Positions 18,768-29,098 are shown, counted from the first letter of the stretch. The stretch is 64,000 bases of DNA from Alistipes sp. (GCA_022767745.1 JALENN010000009.1:124001-188000); one strand, 5' to 3'. Notes: generated from the sequence alone by a model not told the origin. Numbers and translations: made by a program.

Positions 18768-20201
18768 CTACCAGATGCCAGTAGCAAGGGCGTCGATGCC
18801 CTCGAATACGCAACTTGCAAGGCCCAGCGCCACGATGCCCGCCGTGCAGAGCGCGAGGGCTATCTTCGAGCCCGTATCGGTGCGGAGCGCGGGTACGGGC
18901 TCGTCGCTCGGTGTGATGAACATTGCCTTTACCACCAGCAGGTAGTAGTAGAGCGAGATGACGGTATTGAGCAGGGCGATGAATACCACAAGGTGGAATC
19001 CTCCGCGGAATGCGGCCGAGAAGACGAAGAACTTCGAGAAGAAGCCCGCAAAGGGGGGTATTCCCGCCAGTGAGAACAACGCCAGCATCATCACCACGGC
19101 CAGCCTGGGGTTGGTGCGGTAGAAGCCGTTGTAGTCCTGCATCGAGACTTTGCCGTCGGTGCGCTGCTCCACAATCGAGACAACGCCGAAGGCGGCCAGG
19201 TTGGCGGCCATGTATACCAGCATGTAGAACACGAGCGAGGTCATGCCTATGGGGTTGGCGCCGATGACGGCCAGCATGATGTATCCGGCCTGCGATATCG
19301 ACGAGAATGCGAGGAAACGCTTCAGGTCGGTCTGCCGCAGGGCGAAGAGGTTGGCTACCGTTATCGAGAGCACGATCACGATCTCGAGCATCGTCTGCCA
19401 CTGTGTCATCATCGGCCCGAATACCTTTACCAGCACCGCCATCAGCACGAATGCCGCGGCCCCCTTCGACACCACCGAGAGGTATCCCGTGACGGGTGTC
19501 GGGGCGCCCTGGTAGGCGTCGGCCGTCCACAGGTGGAAGGGCACGAGCGAGATCTTGAATCCCAGTCCCGAGAAGAAGAACACCATGGCCATTATCTGCA
19601 GCGGCGAGCCGTCGATGCGGGCCGGCATGTCGTCGAAGTAGAGAGTGCCGGTGGTGCCGTACAGGAACGATATGCCGTAGAGCATGAGTCCGCTCGAGAA
19701 GAGCGCCGTGAGGATATACTTGGCACCCGCCTCGGCCGAGTAGTGCTTGTACTTGTCGAAGGCCACGAGGCAGGCCATGGGTATCGACGCCAGCTCAAGC
19801 CCGATGAAGAAGAGCAGGAAGTTGCCTGCGCCGATCATGAAGAACATACCGAGCAGCGTCGAGAGCGTCAGTATGTAGAACTCGCCGCGCTTGTGCTCGG
19901 TGTCGTCGCGGCGCAGCCACGTGTCGGCCTGCAGGCATACGATGAGCGCGCCCACCGTGAGCATGCTCTTCATGGCCGAGTGCATGGGGGCGTAGACGTA
20001 CATGCCGCCGAAGAGTTCGGCCGTGCCCTGCACGGGGATGATGTTGATGGCCGTCTGCAGCAACAGCAGGCAGCACGTTACGGCCGAGAAGCGGCTGCGG
20101 CCGCGTCGGCCTGCGGCAAGGTCGTAGATGAAGAGCACGATGATGATGGCCATGAGCGTCACCTCGTGCCGCATGTATATAAGTATGTCGGTGTAGTTCA
20201 T
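18768..20201 (-). CDS. nuoN: NADH-quinone oxidoreductase subunit N
   Basis: 477 residues, a polytopic membrane protein with about 14 hydrophobic helices. It has the antiporter-like core of complex I: the segment [20 protein letters not shown] with the channel Lys and the conserved FH-W-D block, and [15 protein letters not shown]. It is one of three Mrp-like proton-pumping subunits (L, M, N) and is the last gene of the nuo operon, 13 bp after nuoM. It ends 20 bp before a strong convergent terminator. Confidence 0.96.
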   Translation of the reverse strand: MNYTDILIYMRHEVTLMAIIIVLFIYDLAAGRRGRSRFSAVTCCLLLLQTAINIIPVQGTAELFGGMYVYAPMHSAMKSMLTVGALIVCLQADTWLRRDDTEHKRGEFYILTLSTLLGMFFMIGAGNFLLFFIGLELASIPMACLVAFDKYKHYSAEAGAKYILTALFSSGLMLYGISFLYGTTGTLYFDDMPARIDGSPLQIMAMVFFFSGLGFKISLVPFHLWTADAYQGAPTPVTGYLSVVSKGAAAFVLMAVLVKVFGPMMTQWQTMLEIVIVLSITVANLFALRQTDLKRFLAFSSISQAGYIMLAVIGANPIGMTSLVFYMLVYMAANLAAFGVVSIVEQRTDGKVSMQDYNGFYRTNPRLAVVMMLALFSLAGIPPFAGFFSKFFVFSAAFRGGFHLVVFIALLNTVISLYYYLLVVKAMFITPSDEPVPALRTDTGSKIALALCTAGIVALGLASCVFEGIDALATGIW

Positions 20202-20214
20202 ATCCTTGTGCTTG

Positions 20215-21699
20215 TCAGTTCATTATGTGAGCCATTATACCCGAGACGCTCTCGCGTATGGTGTCGCTTATCCACATCGGCGCCAGACCCATGCCGGCTA
20301 CGGCCACGATGAGGCCGATGACGGCCACACGCTCGTCCCACGAGGCATCCGTGAGTTTCAGGTGCTCGGGGTTGTCGCACGTGCCGTAGAGGATGCGTCC
20401 CACTACGCGCAGGATGTAGACGGCCGTGATGACGATGCTCGTGCAGGCGAGGATGGTCACCGTGCGGTGGAACGTGTCGGCGTGCATGAAGGCACCGTTG
20501 AAGATGGTCATCTCGGCCACGAAGCCGCTCAGGCCCGGCAGTCCGAGGTTGGCGAGGCCCGCTATGACGTAACCCACGGCGAGGAAGGGCACCACGCGCA
20601 TCAGGCCGCTCATCTGCCTTACGTCACGCGTATGCGTGCGGCCGTAGATCATGCCGATGAGGGCGAAGAAGAGGGCCGTCATGAGTCCGTGGCTGAGCAT
20701 CTGCATCACGGCGCCCGTGGTGGCGGTGGTGTTCAGCATCAGTATGGCGAAGAGCACCAGTCCGCAGTGCGATACCGACGAGTAGGCGTTGATGTACTTA
20801 AGGTCGGTCTGCACGCAGGCCGAGAGGGCGCCGTAGACGACCGATATGGCTGTCAGTATAATGAATATCCACGACAGTTCGTGCGCCGCCTCGGGCATGA
20901 GGAATATTGCCACGCGGAAGCAGCCGTAGCCGCCGAGCTTCATCAGCACGCCCGCGTGCAGCATCGACACGGCCGTCGGGGCCGAGGCGTGGCCGTCGGG
21001 GCTCCATGTGTGGAAGGGGAAGAGGGCGCCCAGAACGCCGAAGCCGACGAACACGAGCGGGAACCATATGCGCTGCTGCGCCACGGGTATGCAGTCGGCC
21101 TGCGCTATCTCGAGGATGTTCATCGTCGTGGCGCCCGAGCCGAAGTATATGCCGAGGATGCCTATGAGCAGCAGTGCCGAGCCGCCCATGAGCATCAGCG
21201 TCAGCTTCATTGCGGCGTACTCCTTGCGGCCGCTGCCCCAGACGCCTATAAGAAGGTACATCGGGATGAGGGCCACCTCGTAGAACATGAACATTGTAAA
21301 GAGGTCGATCGAGATGAAGTATCCGAAGACCCCGACGCTGAGCAGGCAGAACCACATGAAGTACTCCTTGACGGCGGTCTGCATGCGCCACGAGGCGAAC
21401 GTGCCCGTGAAGACGATTATGGCCGAGAGCAGCAGCATCACCACCGAGATGCCGTCCACGCCCACGGCGTAGTGTATGTCGAGCGGCGCGTACCACACGC
21501 GGCTGTCGGTGAAGAGCATGGGGTCGGCGATACCTGCGTTGCGCTGCGAGAGATATGCCGCGACCAACCATACGGCCAGCGCGAGCAGCAGCGAGGCTCC
21601 CGTGACCATGACGGTGAGGATCTGCGTGCGGTTGCGCGAGATCCACAGCCCGAGCATCATCATGAGCGGTATGGCCGGAAAAAGCGATAGTATATTCAT
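20215..21699 (-). CDS. nuoM: NADH-quinone oxidoreductase subunit M
   Basis: 494 residues, about 14 membrane helices. Family marks include [19 protein letters not shown] (with the Glu of the proton channel), [20 protein letters not shown] and [13 protein letters not shown]. It is an antiporter-like proton-pumping subunit in the membrane arm, lying between nuoL (13-bp gap) and nuoN. Confidence 0.97.
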   Translation of the reverse strand: MNILSLFPAIPLMMMLGLWISRNRTQILTVMVTGASLLLALAVWLVAAYLSQRNAGIADPMLFTDSRVWYAPLDIHYAVGVDGISVVMLLLSAIIVFTGTFASWRMQTAVKEYFMWFCLLSVGVFGYFISIDLFTMFMFYEVALIPMYLLIGVWGSGRKEYAAMKLTLMLMGGSALLLIGILGIYFGSGATTMNILEIAQADCIPVAQQRIWFPLVFVGFGVLGALFPFHTWSPDGHASAPTAVSMLHAGVLMKLGGYGCFRVAIFLMPEAAHELSWIFIILTAISVVYGALSACVQTDLKYINAYSSVSHCGLVLFAILMLNTTATTGAVMQMLSHGLMTALFFALIGMIYGRTHTRDVRQMSGLMRVVPFLAVGYVIAGLANLGLPGLSGFVAEMTIFNGAFMHADTFHRTVTILACTSIVITAVYILRVVGRILYGTCDNPEHLKLTDASWDERVAVIGLIVAVAGMGLAPMWISDTIRESVSGIMAHIMN

Positions 21700-21712
21700 T
21701 GCTGTATGACGT

Positions 21713-23608
21713 TTATCTGATGATGAGAAGTATTATGGTCAGTACGAGCGCGCCGCCCAGGAACCAGATGCAGTAGCGCTGTATGCTGCCGCTCTGCATG
21801 CCGCGTATGGCATACGAGGCTCCGTTGGCTCCGCGTGCGAGCAGGTTCATGAAGCCGTCCACGACGTTGCGGTCGAACCACGCTATCGGGGTCGAGATGC
21901 AGCGGAAGATCACGCGGTGGGTGATGAACTGGTACACTTCGTCGATGTAGAATCGGTGGTAGGCGGCCGTGTGCAGCGTGGCGAAGCGGCGGGCGAGGCT
22001 CTCGGCCGCGGTCTGACGCTCGCGGGCGTACATCCACGTGGCGAGGGCTATGGCGGCGACGGCCACGCAGAGGCTCGTTGCGGCCACCGTCGTGTCGATA
22101 TGTATGTCGTATGCCGCGCCGTCGCTGCTGACGAAGTGCCCGAATGGGATGAATCCCGCACCGAGGGTTATGGCGGCCAGCACCACCAGCGGCAGGGTCA
22201 TCGCCAGGGGCGACTCATGGGGCGTATGCTCGGCATGCAGGGCGCGGTTCTCGCGGCCCCAGAAGATGCCGTAGTAGAGGCGGAACATGTAGAATGCCGT
22301 CATGCCCGCTATGGCGGTCATCACCCATCCCATTGCGGGGCTGTAGGCGAAGCAGGCGGTGAGGATCTCATCCTTCGAGAAGAATCCGCTCAGGGGCCAT
22401 ATTCCGGCTATGGCGAGGCACGCCACGAGGAACGTTGCGTGCGTCACGGGCATGTACTTGCGCAGGCCGCCCATGGCCGACATCTCGTTCGAGTGCACGG
22501 CGTGGATGATGCTGCCGGCGCCGAGGAAGAGCAGCGCCTTGAACATGGCGTGGGTGAAGAGGTGGAACATCGAGGCCATATATCCGAGCCCCCCGGCGTG
22601 CGGGTCGGCCGAGGTGCATACGCCGAGTGCCACGATCATGAAGCCTATCTGCGATATGGTACTGAAGGCCAGTACGCGCTTTATGTCGCTCTGCACGCAC
22701 GCCACCACGGCGGCGTAGAACGACGTGAAGGCCCCGACTATGGCCGTGGCGTGCAGCACGTCGGGCGCATAGACGATGAACAGGGGGAACATCCTCGCCA
22801 CAAGGTATACTCCGGCGACGACCATCGTGGCGGCGTGTATCAGCGCCGAGACGGGCGTGGGGCCCTCCATGGCGTCTGGAAGCCATATGTGCAGCGGGAA
22901 CATGGCGCTCTTGCCGGCGCCGCCCACGAACATCAGGCCCAGGGACAGCGGTATGATCATGCCGGCCGCGGCCAGAGCCTCGGCCTGGGGCGTGAAGGAG
23001 AACGTTCCGGCGTAGTAGCCGTAGAAGAGGATGCCGATAAGGAACCCGAGGTCGGCGAATCGCGTGACGATGAACGCCTTCTTCGAGGCGGCCACGGCCT
23101 CCTTCTTCGTATAGTAGAATCCGATGAGCAGGTACGAGCTGACGCCCACCAGCTCCCAGAAGATGTACATCTGGAAGATGTTGGTGGCCACGACCAGACC
23201 CATCATGCTGGCCGTGAAGAGCGACAGGAAGGCGTAGTAGCGCTGGAATCCGCGCTCGCCCTTCATGTATCCGAACGAGTAGACGTGTACCATGAGCGAC
23301 ACGGTCGAGATTACGACCAGCATCATCACCGATATGGGGTCGAGCATGATGCCCATGTCGATGGCCAGCGTGTCGTTAATCGGCAGCCATGTGGTGTTCC
23401 ACGGCGTGAGCGTGGGGTAGAGCCCGTCGGCGCCGCGCCCCACGGTGAAGAAGTAGGCGTAGGCGGTCATGTAGCTCACCGCGGCGACCACGGCTACGAC
23501 GGCCGTGCCGACGGCGCCTGCCGCCGCGGGGCGAAGGCGTGTGCCGGCGAGCCCCAGAAGGAGAAAGCTCAGCAGCGGAAGCGCAAGAATCAGAATTGTG
23601 TACTCCAT
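21713..23608 (-). CDS. nuoL: NADH-quinone oxidoreductase subunit L
   Basis: 631 residues, the distal antiporter-like subunit of complex I with about 16 helices and the long lateral helix expected at its C terminus. Diagnostic segments are FWELVGVSSYLLIGFYYTK, KSAMFPLHIWLPDAMEGPTP and AFSTISQIGFMI. It is preceded by nuoK with a 19-bp gap. Confidence 0.97.
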   Translation of the reverse strand: MEYTILILALPLLSFLLLGLAGTRLRPAAAGAVGTAVVAVVAAVSYMTAYAYFFTVGRGADGLYPTLTPWNTTWLPINDTLAIDMGIMLDPISVMMLVVISTVSLMVHVYSFGYMKGERGFQRYYAFLSLFTASMMGLVVATNIFQMYIFWELVGVSSYLLIGFYYTKKEAVAASKKAFIVTRFADLGFLIGILFYGYYAGTFSFTPQAEALAAAGMIIPLSLGLMFVGGAGKSAMFPLHIWLPDAMEGPTPVSALIHAATMVVAGVYLVARMFPLFIVYAPDVLHATAIVGAFTSFYAAVVACVQSDIKRVLAFSTISQIGFMIVALGVCTSADPHAGGLGYMASMFHLFTHAMFKALLFLGAGSIIHAVHSNEMSAMGGLRKYMPVTHATFLVACLAIAGIWPLSGFFSKDEILTACFAYSPAMGWVMTAIAGMTAFYMFRLYYGIFWGRENRALHAEHTPHESPLAMTLPLVVLAAITLGAGFIPFGHFVSSDGAAYDIHIDTTVAATSLCVAVAAIALATWMYARERQTAAESLARRFATLHTAAYHRFYIDEVYQFITHRVIFRCISTPIAWFDRNVVDGFMNLLARGANGASYAIRGMQSGSIQRYCIWFLGGALVLTIILLIIR

Positions 23609-23627
23609 AACGATCGTTGTTTATGCT

Positions 23628-23936
23628 TTACCACTTCATTTCGTGCAGGCTCTTGACCTTGATGTTGCGGATGTTACGGTAGATGTTGATTATGATGGCT
23701 ATGGCGACGGCCGTTTCGGCGGCGCTGATGCCTATGGCGAAGAGCGTGAAGAAGAAGCCCTCCAGATGCTCGGGGAAGAGGAAGCGGTTGAAGACCACGA
23801 AGTTGATGTCGACCGAGTTGAGTATCAGCTCCACCGATATGAGCATGGCCAGCAGGTTGCGTCGCGTGACGAAACCGTAGATTCCCGCGAACATCATGAT
23901 CGTCGAGACGATCAGGTAATATTCCATGTGTATCAT
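23628..23936 (-). CDS. nuoK: NADH-quinone oxidoreductase subunit K
   Basis: 102 residues, three membrane helices, the usual length. It carries the family glutamates in helices 2 and 3 (LLAMLISVELILNSVDINF and the SAAETAVAIAII block), which line the proton path at the arm junction. Spacing to nuoJ is 16 bp. Confidence 0.96.
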   Translation of the reverse strand: MIHMEYYLIVSTIMMFAGIYGFVTRRNLLAMLISVELILNSVDINFVVFNRFLFPEHLEGFFFTLFAIGISAAETAVAIAIIINIYRNIRNIKVKSLHEMKW

Positions 23937-23952
23937 AGTGCTTCTTTTGTTT

Positions 23953-24462
23953 CTAACGTTTGCGTGCGATGAGTATTCCGCCCACGATGCAGGCCAGCAG
24001 CAGTATGCTTATGACCTCGAAGGGGAGCAGGTAGCCGTACTTGTCGGGGCTCATGAGCGTGTGGCCTATTGCGGTGACCTCAAGCTCGCCGTGCACGAAG
24101 TGCGAGGGGCGGAAGTCGTGCCGCAGCGTGACGTAGAGGCACACGCCGAGGCTGAGGAACGTCGCGGCAAGGCCCGCAAAGAGCTTGTAGCCGCGTATGT
24201 CCTCGGCCTTGTCGCCCTCGCTCGAGGTGAGAAGGATCGAGAAGACGTAGAGCACGGTGATACCGCCGGCGTAGATGAGCATCTGCACGGCGCCCAGGAA
24301 CGAGTAGTTGAGCTGGAAGTAGATACCCGCCGTGCCGAAGAGCACGAACAGCAGATAGGTCGCCGCCCGCAGTATGCGTCGTGTGGTGACGGCCAGCACG
24401 GCGTTCACGACGGTGAAGAGGGCGAGTATCGTGAATACTATTAGTTCGAGTGATATCTCCAT
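23953..24462 (-). CDS. nuoJ: NADH-quinone oxidoreductase subunit J
   Basis: 169 residues with five membrane helices. The conserved helix reads QMLIYAGGITVLYVF, the flexible helix of NuoJ proteins. It follows nuoI after a 3-bp gap. Confidence 0.95.
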   Translation of the reverse strand: MEISLELIVFTILALFTVVNAVLAVTTRRILRAATYLLFVLFGTAGIYFQLNYSFLGAVQMLIYAGGITVLYVFSILLTSSEGDKAEDIRGYKLFAGLAATFLSLGVCLYVTLRHDFRPSHFVHGELEVTAIGHTLMSPDKYGYLLPFEVISILLLACIVGGILIARKR

Positions 24463-24465
24463 GGC

Positions 24466-24912
24466 TTATATCCTGTTGAGTGTTTTGACAAGTTTGCTGC
24501 GCGTATATACGGCGTGTTCGAAGTCCGTCGAGAAGCGTATGGCGTCGTGCGGGCAGGCATTGACGCACAGCTGGCAGAACATGCACGAGCCGAGGTCGTA
24601 CTCGTAGCGTGCCAGGCGGCGCTTCGGTTTGCCCGTCTCGGGGTCGGTCACGGTCTCGGTGGTGATGTGTATCGTGCCGTTGGGGCATGCCGCCTGGCAG
24701 AGGCCGCAGGCGATGCAGCGGTTGTGTCCCTCGGCGTCGTGCGGCATGGTGAGCTCGCCGCGGTAGCGGTCGAACATCTTGAGCGTGGCGCGGTTCTCGG
24801 GATACTGCTCCGTGACCTTCGGGGTGAAGAACTCGCGTCCGGTCACCTTCAGTCCCGTGAGCAGCGTGCCCAGGCCGTGCAGGAATCCTTTTATGTAGCT
24901 ATTGTTTGTCAT
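24466..24912 (-). CDS. nuoI: NADH-quinone oxidoreductase subunit I (two 4Fe-4S clusters)
   Basis: 148 residues. Two classical ferredoxin motifs, CIACGLCQAACPNGTI and CMFCQLCVNACPHDAI, hold clusters N6a and N6b, which carry electrons toward NuoB. The short N-terminal amphipathic region anchors it to the membrane arm. In a complex without the NADH module, this is a plausible docking point for an external electron donor. It starts 1 bp after nuoH. Confidence 0.97.
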   Translation of the reverse strand: MTNNSYIKGFLHGLGTLLTGLKVTGREFFTPKVTEQYPENRATLKMFDRYRGELTMPHDAEGHNRCIACGLCQAACPNGTIHITTETVTDPETGKPKRRLARYEYDLGSCMFCQLCVNACPHDAIRFSTDFEHAVYTRSKLVKTLNRI

Positions 24913-24913
24913 C

Positions 24914-25990
24914 TCAGAAATGGAGTTTGAATACTACGACTATGACCATCAGCAGCAGGTTGGCCAGGCCTATCGGCACGAGGTACTTCCACTCGAGCGT
25001 CAGGATCTGGTCCACGCGCAGGCGCGGGAAGGTCCACTTTATCCACATGAGCAGCCACACCACGAAGAAGGCCTTGCCGAAGAACCACACGAAGCCGGGG
25101 ATGTAGTCCATCACGGCGTTGAAGCCCTCCAGTCCGGGTATGTGCAGCGGCATCCACCCGCCGAGGAATATCGTGGCGGCCAGGCCCGCGATGATGAACA
25201 GGTTGACGAACTCGGCGACGTAGAAGAGGCCGAAGTGCATGCCCGAATACTCGGTGTGGTATCCTGCCGTAAGCTCCGACTCGGCCTCCGGCAGATCGAA
25301 GGGACCGCGGTTGACCTCGGCGTTGCCGGCGATGAGGTAGATGATGAATGCTATGCAGGCGGGGATGTGTCCCTTGAAGATGAACCATCCGTCGGCCTGG
25401 CGCTCGACGATCTCCGAGAGCTGCATGGTATCGGTCAGCACGATGATGGTGAGGATCGACAGGCCGATCGAGAGCTCGTAGCTGATCATCTGCGCGCCGC
25501 TTCGCATGGCGCCTATGAGCGAGTACTTGTTGTTGGAGCTCCATCCCGCCAGCAGGATGCCTACCACGCCGATGGACGAGGCGGCCATCATGAAGAAGAC
25601 GCCGACGTTGAAGTCAAGCACCTCCATGCCCTTGTTTATGGGCAGGCACGAGAACGAGAGCACCGAGGCCAGTATGACGATGTATGGGGCCAGGTTGTAG
25701 AGGAACTTGTCGGCGTGGCGGATGGTGATGATCTCCTTGGTGAGCATCTTGAACACGTCGCAGATGACCTGCAGCGTGCCCCACGGCCCGACGCGGACGG
25801 GACCCAGACGGCACTGGAAGGCGGCGCACACCTTGCGCTCCATGAATATCATCACGATGGCGATGACCGTATACATGAGCAGCAGGCACACCCCGACCAC
25901 GATGCACTCGAGCAGTATGGCCACACCCTCGGGCATGACGGAGGTAAGGGCCGTATGGATCGCTTGGGCTATTATGCTGAAATCGAACAT
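24914..25990 (-). CDS. nuoH: NADH-quinone oxidoreductase subunit H
   Basis: 358 residues, about eight membrane helices. Family blocks include MERKVCAAFQCRLGPVRVGP and the quinone-side loop NRGPFDLPEAESELTAGYHT, whose acidic residues couple quinone reduction to proton movement. It lies between nuoCD (19-bp gap) and nuoI, the same order as in other Bacteroidales. Confidence 0.97.
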   Translation of the reverse strand: MFDFSIIAQAIHTALTSVMPEGVAILLECIVVGVCLLLMYTVIAIVMIFMERKVCAAFQCRLGPVRVGPWGTLQVICDVFKMLTKEIITIRHADKFLYNLAPYIVILASVLSFSCLPINKGMEVLDFNVGVFFMMAASSIGVVGILLAGWSSNNKYSLIGAMRSGAQMISYELSIGLSILTIIVLTDTMQLSEIVERQADGWFIFKGHIPACIAFIIYLIAGNAEVNRGPFDLPEAESELTAGYHTEYSGMHFGLFYVAEFVNLFIIAGLAATIFLGGWMPLHIPGLEGFNAVMDYIPGFVWFFGKAFFVVWLLMWIKWTFPRLRVDQILTLEWKYLVPIGLANLLLMVIVVVFKLHF

Positions 25991-26009
25991 ATCGTTTGTT
26001 GTTTATTTG

Positions 26010-27623
26010 TTATCTGTCGATGTCGGGAACCACATAGTCGAGCGTGCCGCCTATGGCGATCAGGTCGGCTATCTTGGCGCCGCGGGCGATGGTCTCCATG
26101 CACGACACCAGGGGCAGTCCCGTCGAGCGGAACTTCATGCGGTAGGGCGACTTGTCGCCGCGGCTCTCGATATATACGCCGAACTCGCCGCGGCTGCCCT
26201 CGACGGCCGAGTAGTAGCTTCCCTCGGGGATGCGTATCACGGGCTTGGTCTTGGTGCGGTACTCGCCTTCGGGGATGTTGTCGATGAGCTGCTCGATTAT
26301 GCGCATGCTCTGCTCGATCTCGCGCATGCGCACCATGTAGCGCGCATAGCAGTCGCCCTCGGTGAAGAGAACCTCGTCGAAGTCCACCTCGCCGTACATG
26401 GCGTAGGGGTGGCGCTTGCGCACGTCGCACGCCCATCCCGAGGCGCGTCCCGTGCCGCCCGTGGCGCCGAACGAGATGGCATCCTCGCGCGTGAGCACGC
26501 CCGTGCCGCGCAGACGCTGGCGGGCGATGACGTTGCCCGTGAATACCTCGTGGTACTCGCGCAGCGTGGGGCGCATGTAGGCGATGAACTCCTTCACGCG
26601 GCGCACGAAGTCGGGGTGTATGTCGGCCTGCACGCCGCCTATGACGTTGTAGTTCTGTATGAGGCGGCCGCCGGTGGTCTGCTCGAGGATGTCGAGCACC
26701 TTCTCGCGGTCGCGGAAACCGTAGAAGAAGGCCGTCAGCGCACCCATGTCCATGCAGAGGCACGAGAAGAAGAGCAGGTGCGAGTCGATGCGCTGCAGCT
26801 CGTCCATGATTGTGCGTATGTACTGCACGCGGCGGCTGACCTCAAGCCCCAGGCCCTTCTCGATGCACATGCAGAGGGCGTGGCGGTTCTGTGACGCCCC
26901 GAGGTAGTCGAGACGGTCGGTCAGGGCCAGCGTCTGCGGATAGGTGAGGCTCTCGCACATCTTCTCGATGCCGCGGTGGATGTAGCCGCAGTGTACGTCG
27001 AGTTTTCGGATGATCTCGCCCTCGAGCGATACGCGGAAACGCAGTACGCCGTGCGTGGCGGGGTGCTGCGGGCCCACGTTGATCACATACTCGTCCTCGT
27101 CGAAGAGTACGCCGCGCTTGCGTATGAGGCTGCCGTCGGGCATGAGCTCGAAGTGGGGCTTGTCGTCCTGCGACACCTCGTTGGTCATGCGCAGCGGGTT
27201 GAGCGACGGGTCGTAGTCCTTGCGCAGGGGGTGTCCAACCCAGTCGTCGCGAAGGTAGAGGCGTCGCATGTCGGGGTGGTTGAGGAAACGTATGCCGAAG
27301 AAGTCGAATGCCTCGCGCTCGTTGAGCAGCGCTCCCTTCCACACGTCGCCTACCGAGGGCAGGCCGCACTTGTCGGGCCCGGGTGTAGGCACGCGCAGCA
27401 CGACGTTCTCGCCCGTGGCGGTAGATTCTATATGGTACACGGCGCCGAAGCATCCCTCGCCCCAGTCCATGCCGGTGAGGCTGCGCAGGAAATCGAATCC
27501 CTCCTGCCTGAGCCGCACGGCCAGGTCGTGGAACTTCTCGGCGGGCACGGTGAACATGCCGTCGCCCGCATCCGACCACTCGGCGGCGGGTTCCCATGCC
27601 GTTATCTTGTCTCTTATGCTCAT
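26010..27623 (-). CDS. nuoCD: NADH-quinone oxidoreductase, fused subunits C and D
   Basis: 537 residues. Residues 1 to about 150 are NuoC (30 kDa subunit), with LLNEREAFDFFGIRF and HPDMRRLYL. From about 165 the NuoD (49 kDa) part begins with NVGPQHPATHGVLRF and ends with LDYVVPDIDR, the usual C terminus. NuoD forms the quinone pocket with NuoB. C-D fusions occur in several bacterial groups including Bacteroidetes. nuoB ends 1 bp upstream. Confidence 0.96.
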   Translation of the reverse strand: MSIRDKITAWEPAAEWSDAGDGMFTVPAEKFHDLAVRLRQEGFDFLRSLTGMDWGEGCFGAVYHIESTATGENVVLRVPTPGPDKCGLPSVGDVWKGALLNEREAFDFFGIRFLNHPDMRRLYLRDDWVGHPLRKDYDPSLNPLRMTNEVSQDDKPHFELMPDGSLIRKRGVLFDEDEYVINVGPQHPATHGVLRFRVSLEGEIIRKLDVHCGYIHRGIEKMCESLTYPQTLALTDRLDYLGASQNRHALCMCIEKGLGLEVSRRVQYIRTIMDELQRIDSHLLFFSCLCMDMGALTAFFYGFRDREKVLDILEQTTGGRLIQNYNVIGGVQADIHPDFVRRVKEFIAYMRPTLREYHEVFTGNVIARQRLRGTGVLTREDAISFGATGGTGRASGWACDVRKRHPYAMYGEVDFDEVLFTEGDCYARYMVRMREIEQSMRIIEQLIDNIPEGEYRTKTKPVIRIPEGSYYSAVEGSRGEFGVYIESRGDKSPYRMKFRSTGLPLVSCMETIARGAKIADLIAIGGTLDYVVPDIDR

Positions 27624-27624
27624 A

Positions 27625-28278
27625 TTATCTCTTGTGTTCGGTTTCCACGTTCAAATCGTTGCTCTTGGCCGTGAGGTCGCGGCGCATCAGCTCGTCGTAC
27701 TCCTTCTCGCCGATCTGTTTGTTCACGCCGCCGAAGAAGCGCTCAAGCCGCACCTTGCGCTGCAGTTGCATGAGGCCGTAGAGCATGGCCTCGGGGCGCG
27801 GCGGGCAGCCAGGTATGTAGACGTCGACCGGAAGGATCGTGTCGACGCCGTTGACCACATGGTACGACTGCTTGAAGGGGCCGCCGCTGATGGCGCAGCC
27901 GCCCACGGCGATGACGTATTTCGGGTCGGCCATCTGGTCGTAGAGGCGCTTGAGCACCGGCGCCATCTTGTGGGTGATGGTTCCGGCTACCATGATGAAG
28001 TCGGCCTGGCGTGGCGAGGCACGCGTCACTTCGAAGCCGAAACGTGCGAAATCGTAGCGTGCGGCACCCACGGCCATGAACTCGATGCCGCAGCAGCTCG
28101 TGGCGAAGGTCAGCGGCCATAGGCTGTTGCTGCGGCCCCAGTTGATGAGGTCGTCGAGGCATCCCACCACTACGTTGGTGCCGCCCTCGCGGAGTTGCTC
28201 CGCCATCTTCTCGAGGTATTCGTTGTCGTTGAAATCCTCGTATTTCATCGACTTTATTTCGGGTTTTCTCATTTCCAT
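27625..28278 (-). CDS. nuoB: NADH-quinone oxidoreductase subunit B (cluster N2)
   Basis: 217 residues. Cluster N2 ligands are visible as the tandem cysteines of [12 protein letters not shown], a third in [11 protein letters not shown] and a fourth in [11 protein letters not shown]. It passes electrons to quinone at the NuoD interface. The start at 28278 overlaps the end of nuoA by 10 bp. Another Met lies 10 residues in ([12 protein letters not shown]) and could be the true start. Confidence 0.96.
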   Translation of the reverse strand: MEMRKPEIKSMKYEDFNDNEYLEKMAEQLREGGTNVVVGCLDDLINWGRSNSLWPLTFATSCCGIEFMAVGAARYDFARFGFEVTRASPRQADFIMVAGTITHKMAPVLKRLYDQMADPKYVIAVGGCAISGGPFKQSYHVVNGVDTILPVDVYIPGCPPRPEAMLYGLMQLQRKVRLERFFGGVNKQIGEKEYDELMRRDLTAKSNDLNVETEHKR

Positions 28279-28619
28279 TCCAAAGCTCCTTTACGCCAGG
28301 CGTATGCCAGGCCCAGTACCAGTATTACAAGGAAGAAGATGATGCTCGCCAGACCGTAGAGACCAAGCTCCTGGACCACCACGGCCCACGAGAAGAGGAA
28401 TACGGTCTCGACGTCGAACATCAGGAAGAGTATGGCAAAGAGGTAGTATCCCACCTTGAACTGCATCCACGAGCGTCCGCGGGTGGGGATGCCGCACTCG
28501 TATGCCTCGCCCTTCTGCGGGTTGTACGAACGCGGCGATATGGCGCGTGCGATACCCAAAGCTACGGCCACCAATGCCAGAGCCGTCAGTATAACGACCA
28601 CTAATAGAGTAAAATACAT
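28269..28619 (-). CDS. nuoA: NADH-quinone oxidoreductase subunit A
   Basis: 116 residues, three membrane helices. Conserved loop YECGIPTRG and the second helix [16 protein letters not shown] carry the Asp and Glu residues of this subunit. It is the first gene of an 11-subunit-type operon in which nuoE, nuoF and nuoG are absent, as is usual in Bacteroidales. No good TAnnTTTG sits just upstream; the 117-bp leader instead holds hairpins and a 20-bp palindrome. Confidence 0.96.
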   Translation of the reverse strand: MYFTLLVVVILTALALVAVALGIARAISPRSYNPQKGEAYECGIPTRGRSWMQFKVGYYLFAILFLMFDVETVFLFSWAVVVQELGLYGLASIIFFLVILVLGLAYAWRKGALEWK

Positions 28620-28681
28620 AAATTTAGTGTTTGTGAATTACGATATCACGGAAACCCTCTGCGGATGTCGTCCGTAGAGGC

Positions 28682-28701
28682 TGCAGGCATCGATGCCTGC
28701 A
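28682..28701. repeat. 20-bp perfect palindrome and hairpins ahead of nuoA
   Basis: TGCAGGCATCGATGCCTGCA is a perfect palindrome lying 63 bp before the nuoA start. A second stem, CTCTGCGGA with TCCGTAGAG, flanks it at about 28658-28680. It may end transcription of the small gene at 28736-29098, bind a regulator of nuo, or both. Confidence 0.5.
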
Positions 28702-28735
28702 AGGGGCGGGTCAGCCTGCGGCTGCCCGTTTATGA

Positions 28736-29098
28736 TCATACGAGTATCCGCTCCAGCGTGAAGACATAATGGTCGGCCGTGCGGCTGGTCATGTCGCTGC
28801 GCTTGGGGCGTGCCGTGGCGTCGGGCTTGAGCCTCTCGGGACGCATCGCGGGGGCATCGCTGCGGTATCGGGGCAGGGCCTTCTGCAGCGAGAGGATCGT
28901 GGCCGTATCCATTGCGAAGGATATGAGGCAGACCTCGGCCGACATGCGTATGTACAGAGGTATCGACGTTGCGGGTGCGATGCGCGTATTGCATGCATGC
29001 GGCATGTCGCACGACGTCCGCTCGGGCGTCATGTTCTCGGCACTCCACGTCATTGCGAGAAGCAGCACGAACAGCAGATATATTATTCGCGCTCTCAT
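28736..29098 (-). CDS. Small exported protein of unknown function
   Basis: 120 residues. The first 19 residues (MRARIIYLLFVLLLAMTWS) look like a signal peptide; the rest is Arg- and Pro-containing with two cysteines near residues 30-36 and no family I recognise. A near-consensus -7 element (TATCTTCG on minus, 29120-29127) lies 22 bp upstream, and a hairpin-rich stretch follows the stop. Overlapping plus-strand frames exist but have no such context. Real-gene status is likely but not certain; function unknown. Confidence 0.5.
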   Translation of the reverse strand: MRARIIYLLFVLLLAMTWSAENMTPERTSCDMPHACNTRIAPATSIPLYIRMSAEVCLISFAMDTATILSLQKALPRYRSDAPAMRPERLKPDATARPKRSDMTSRTADHYVFTLERILV

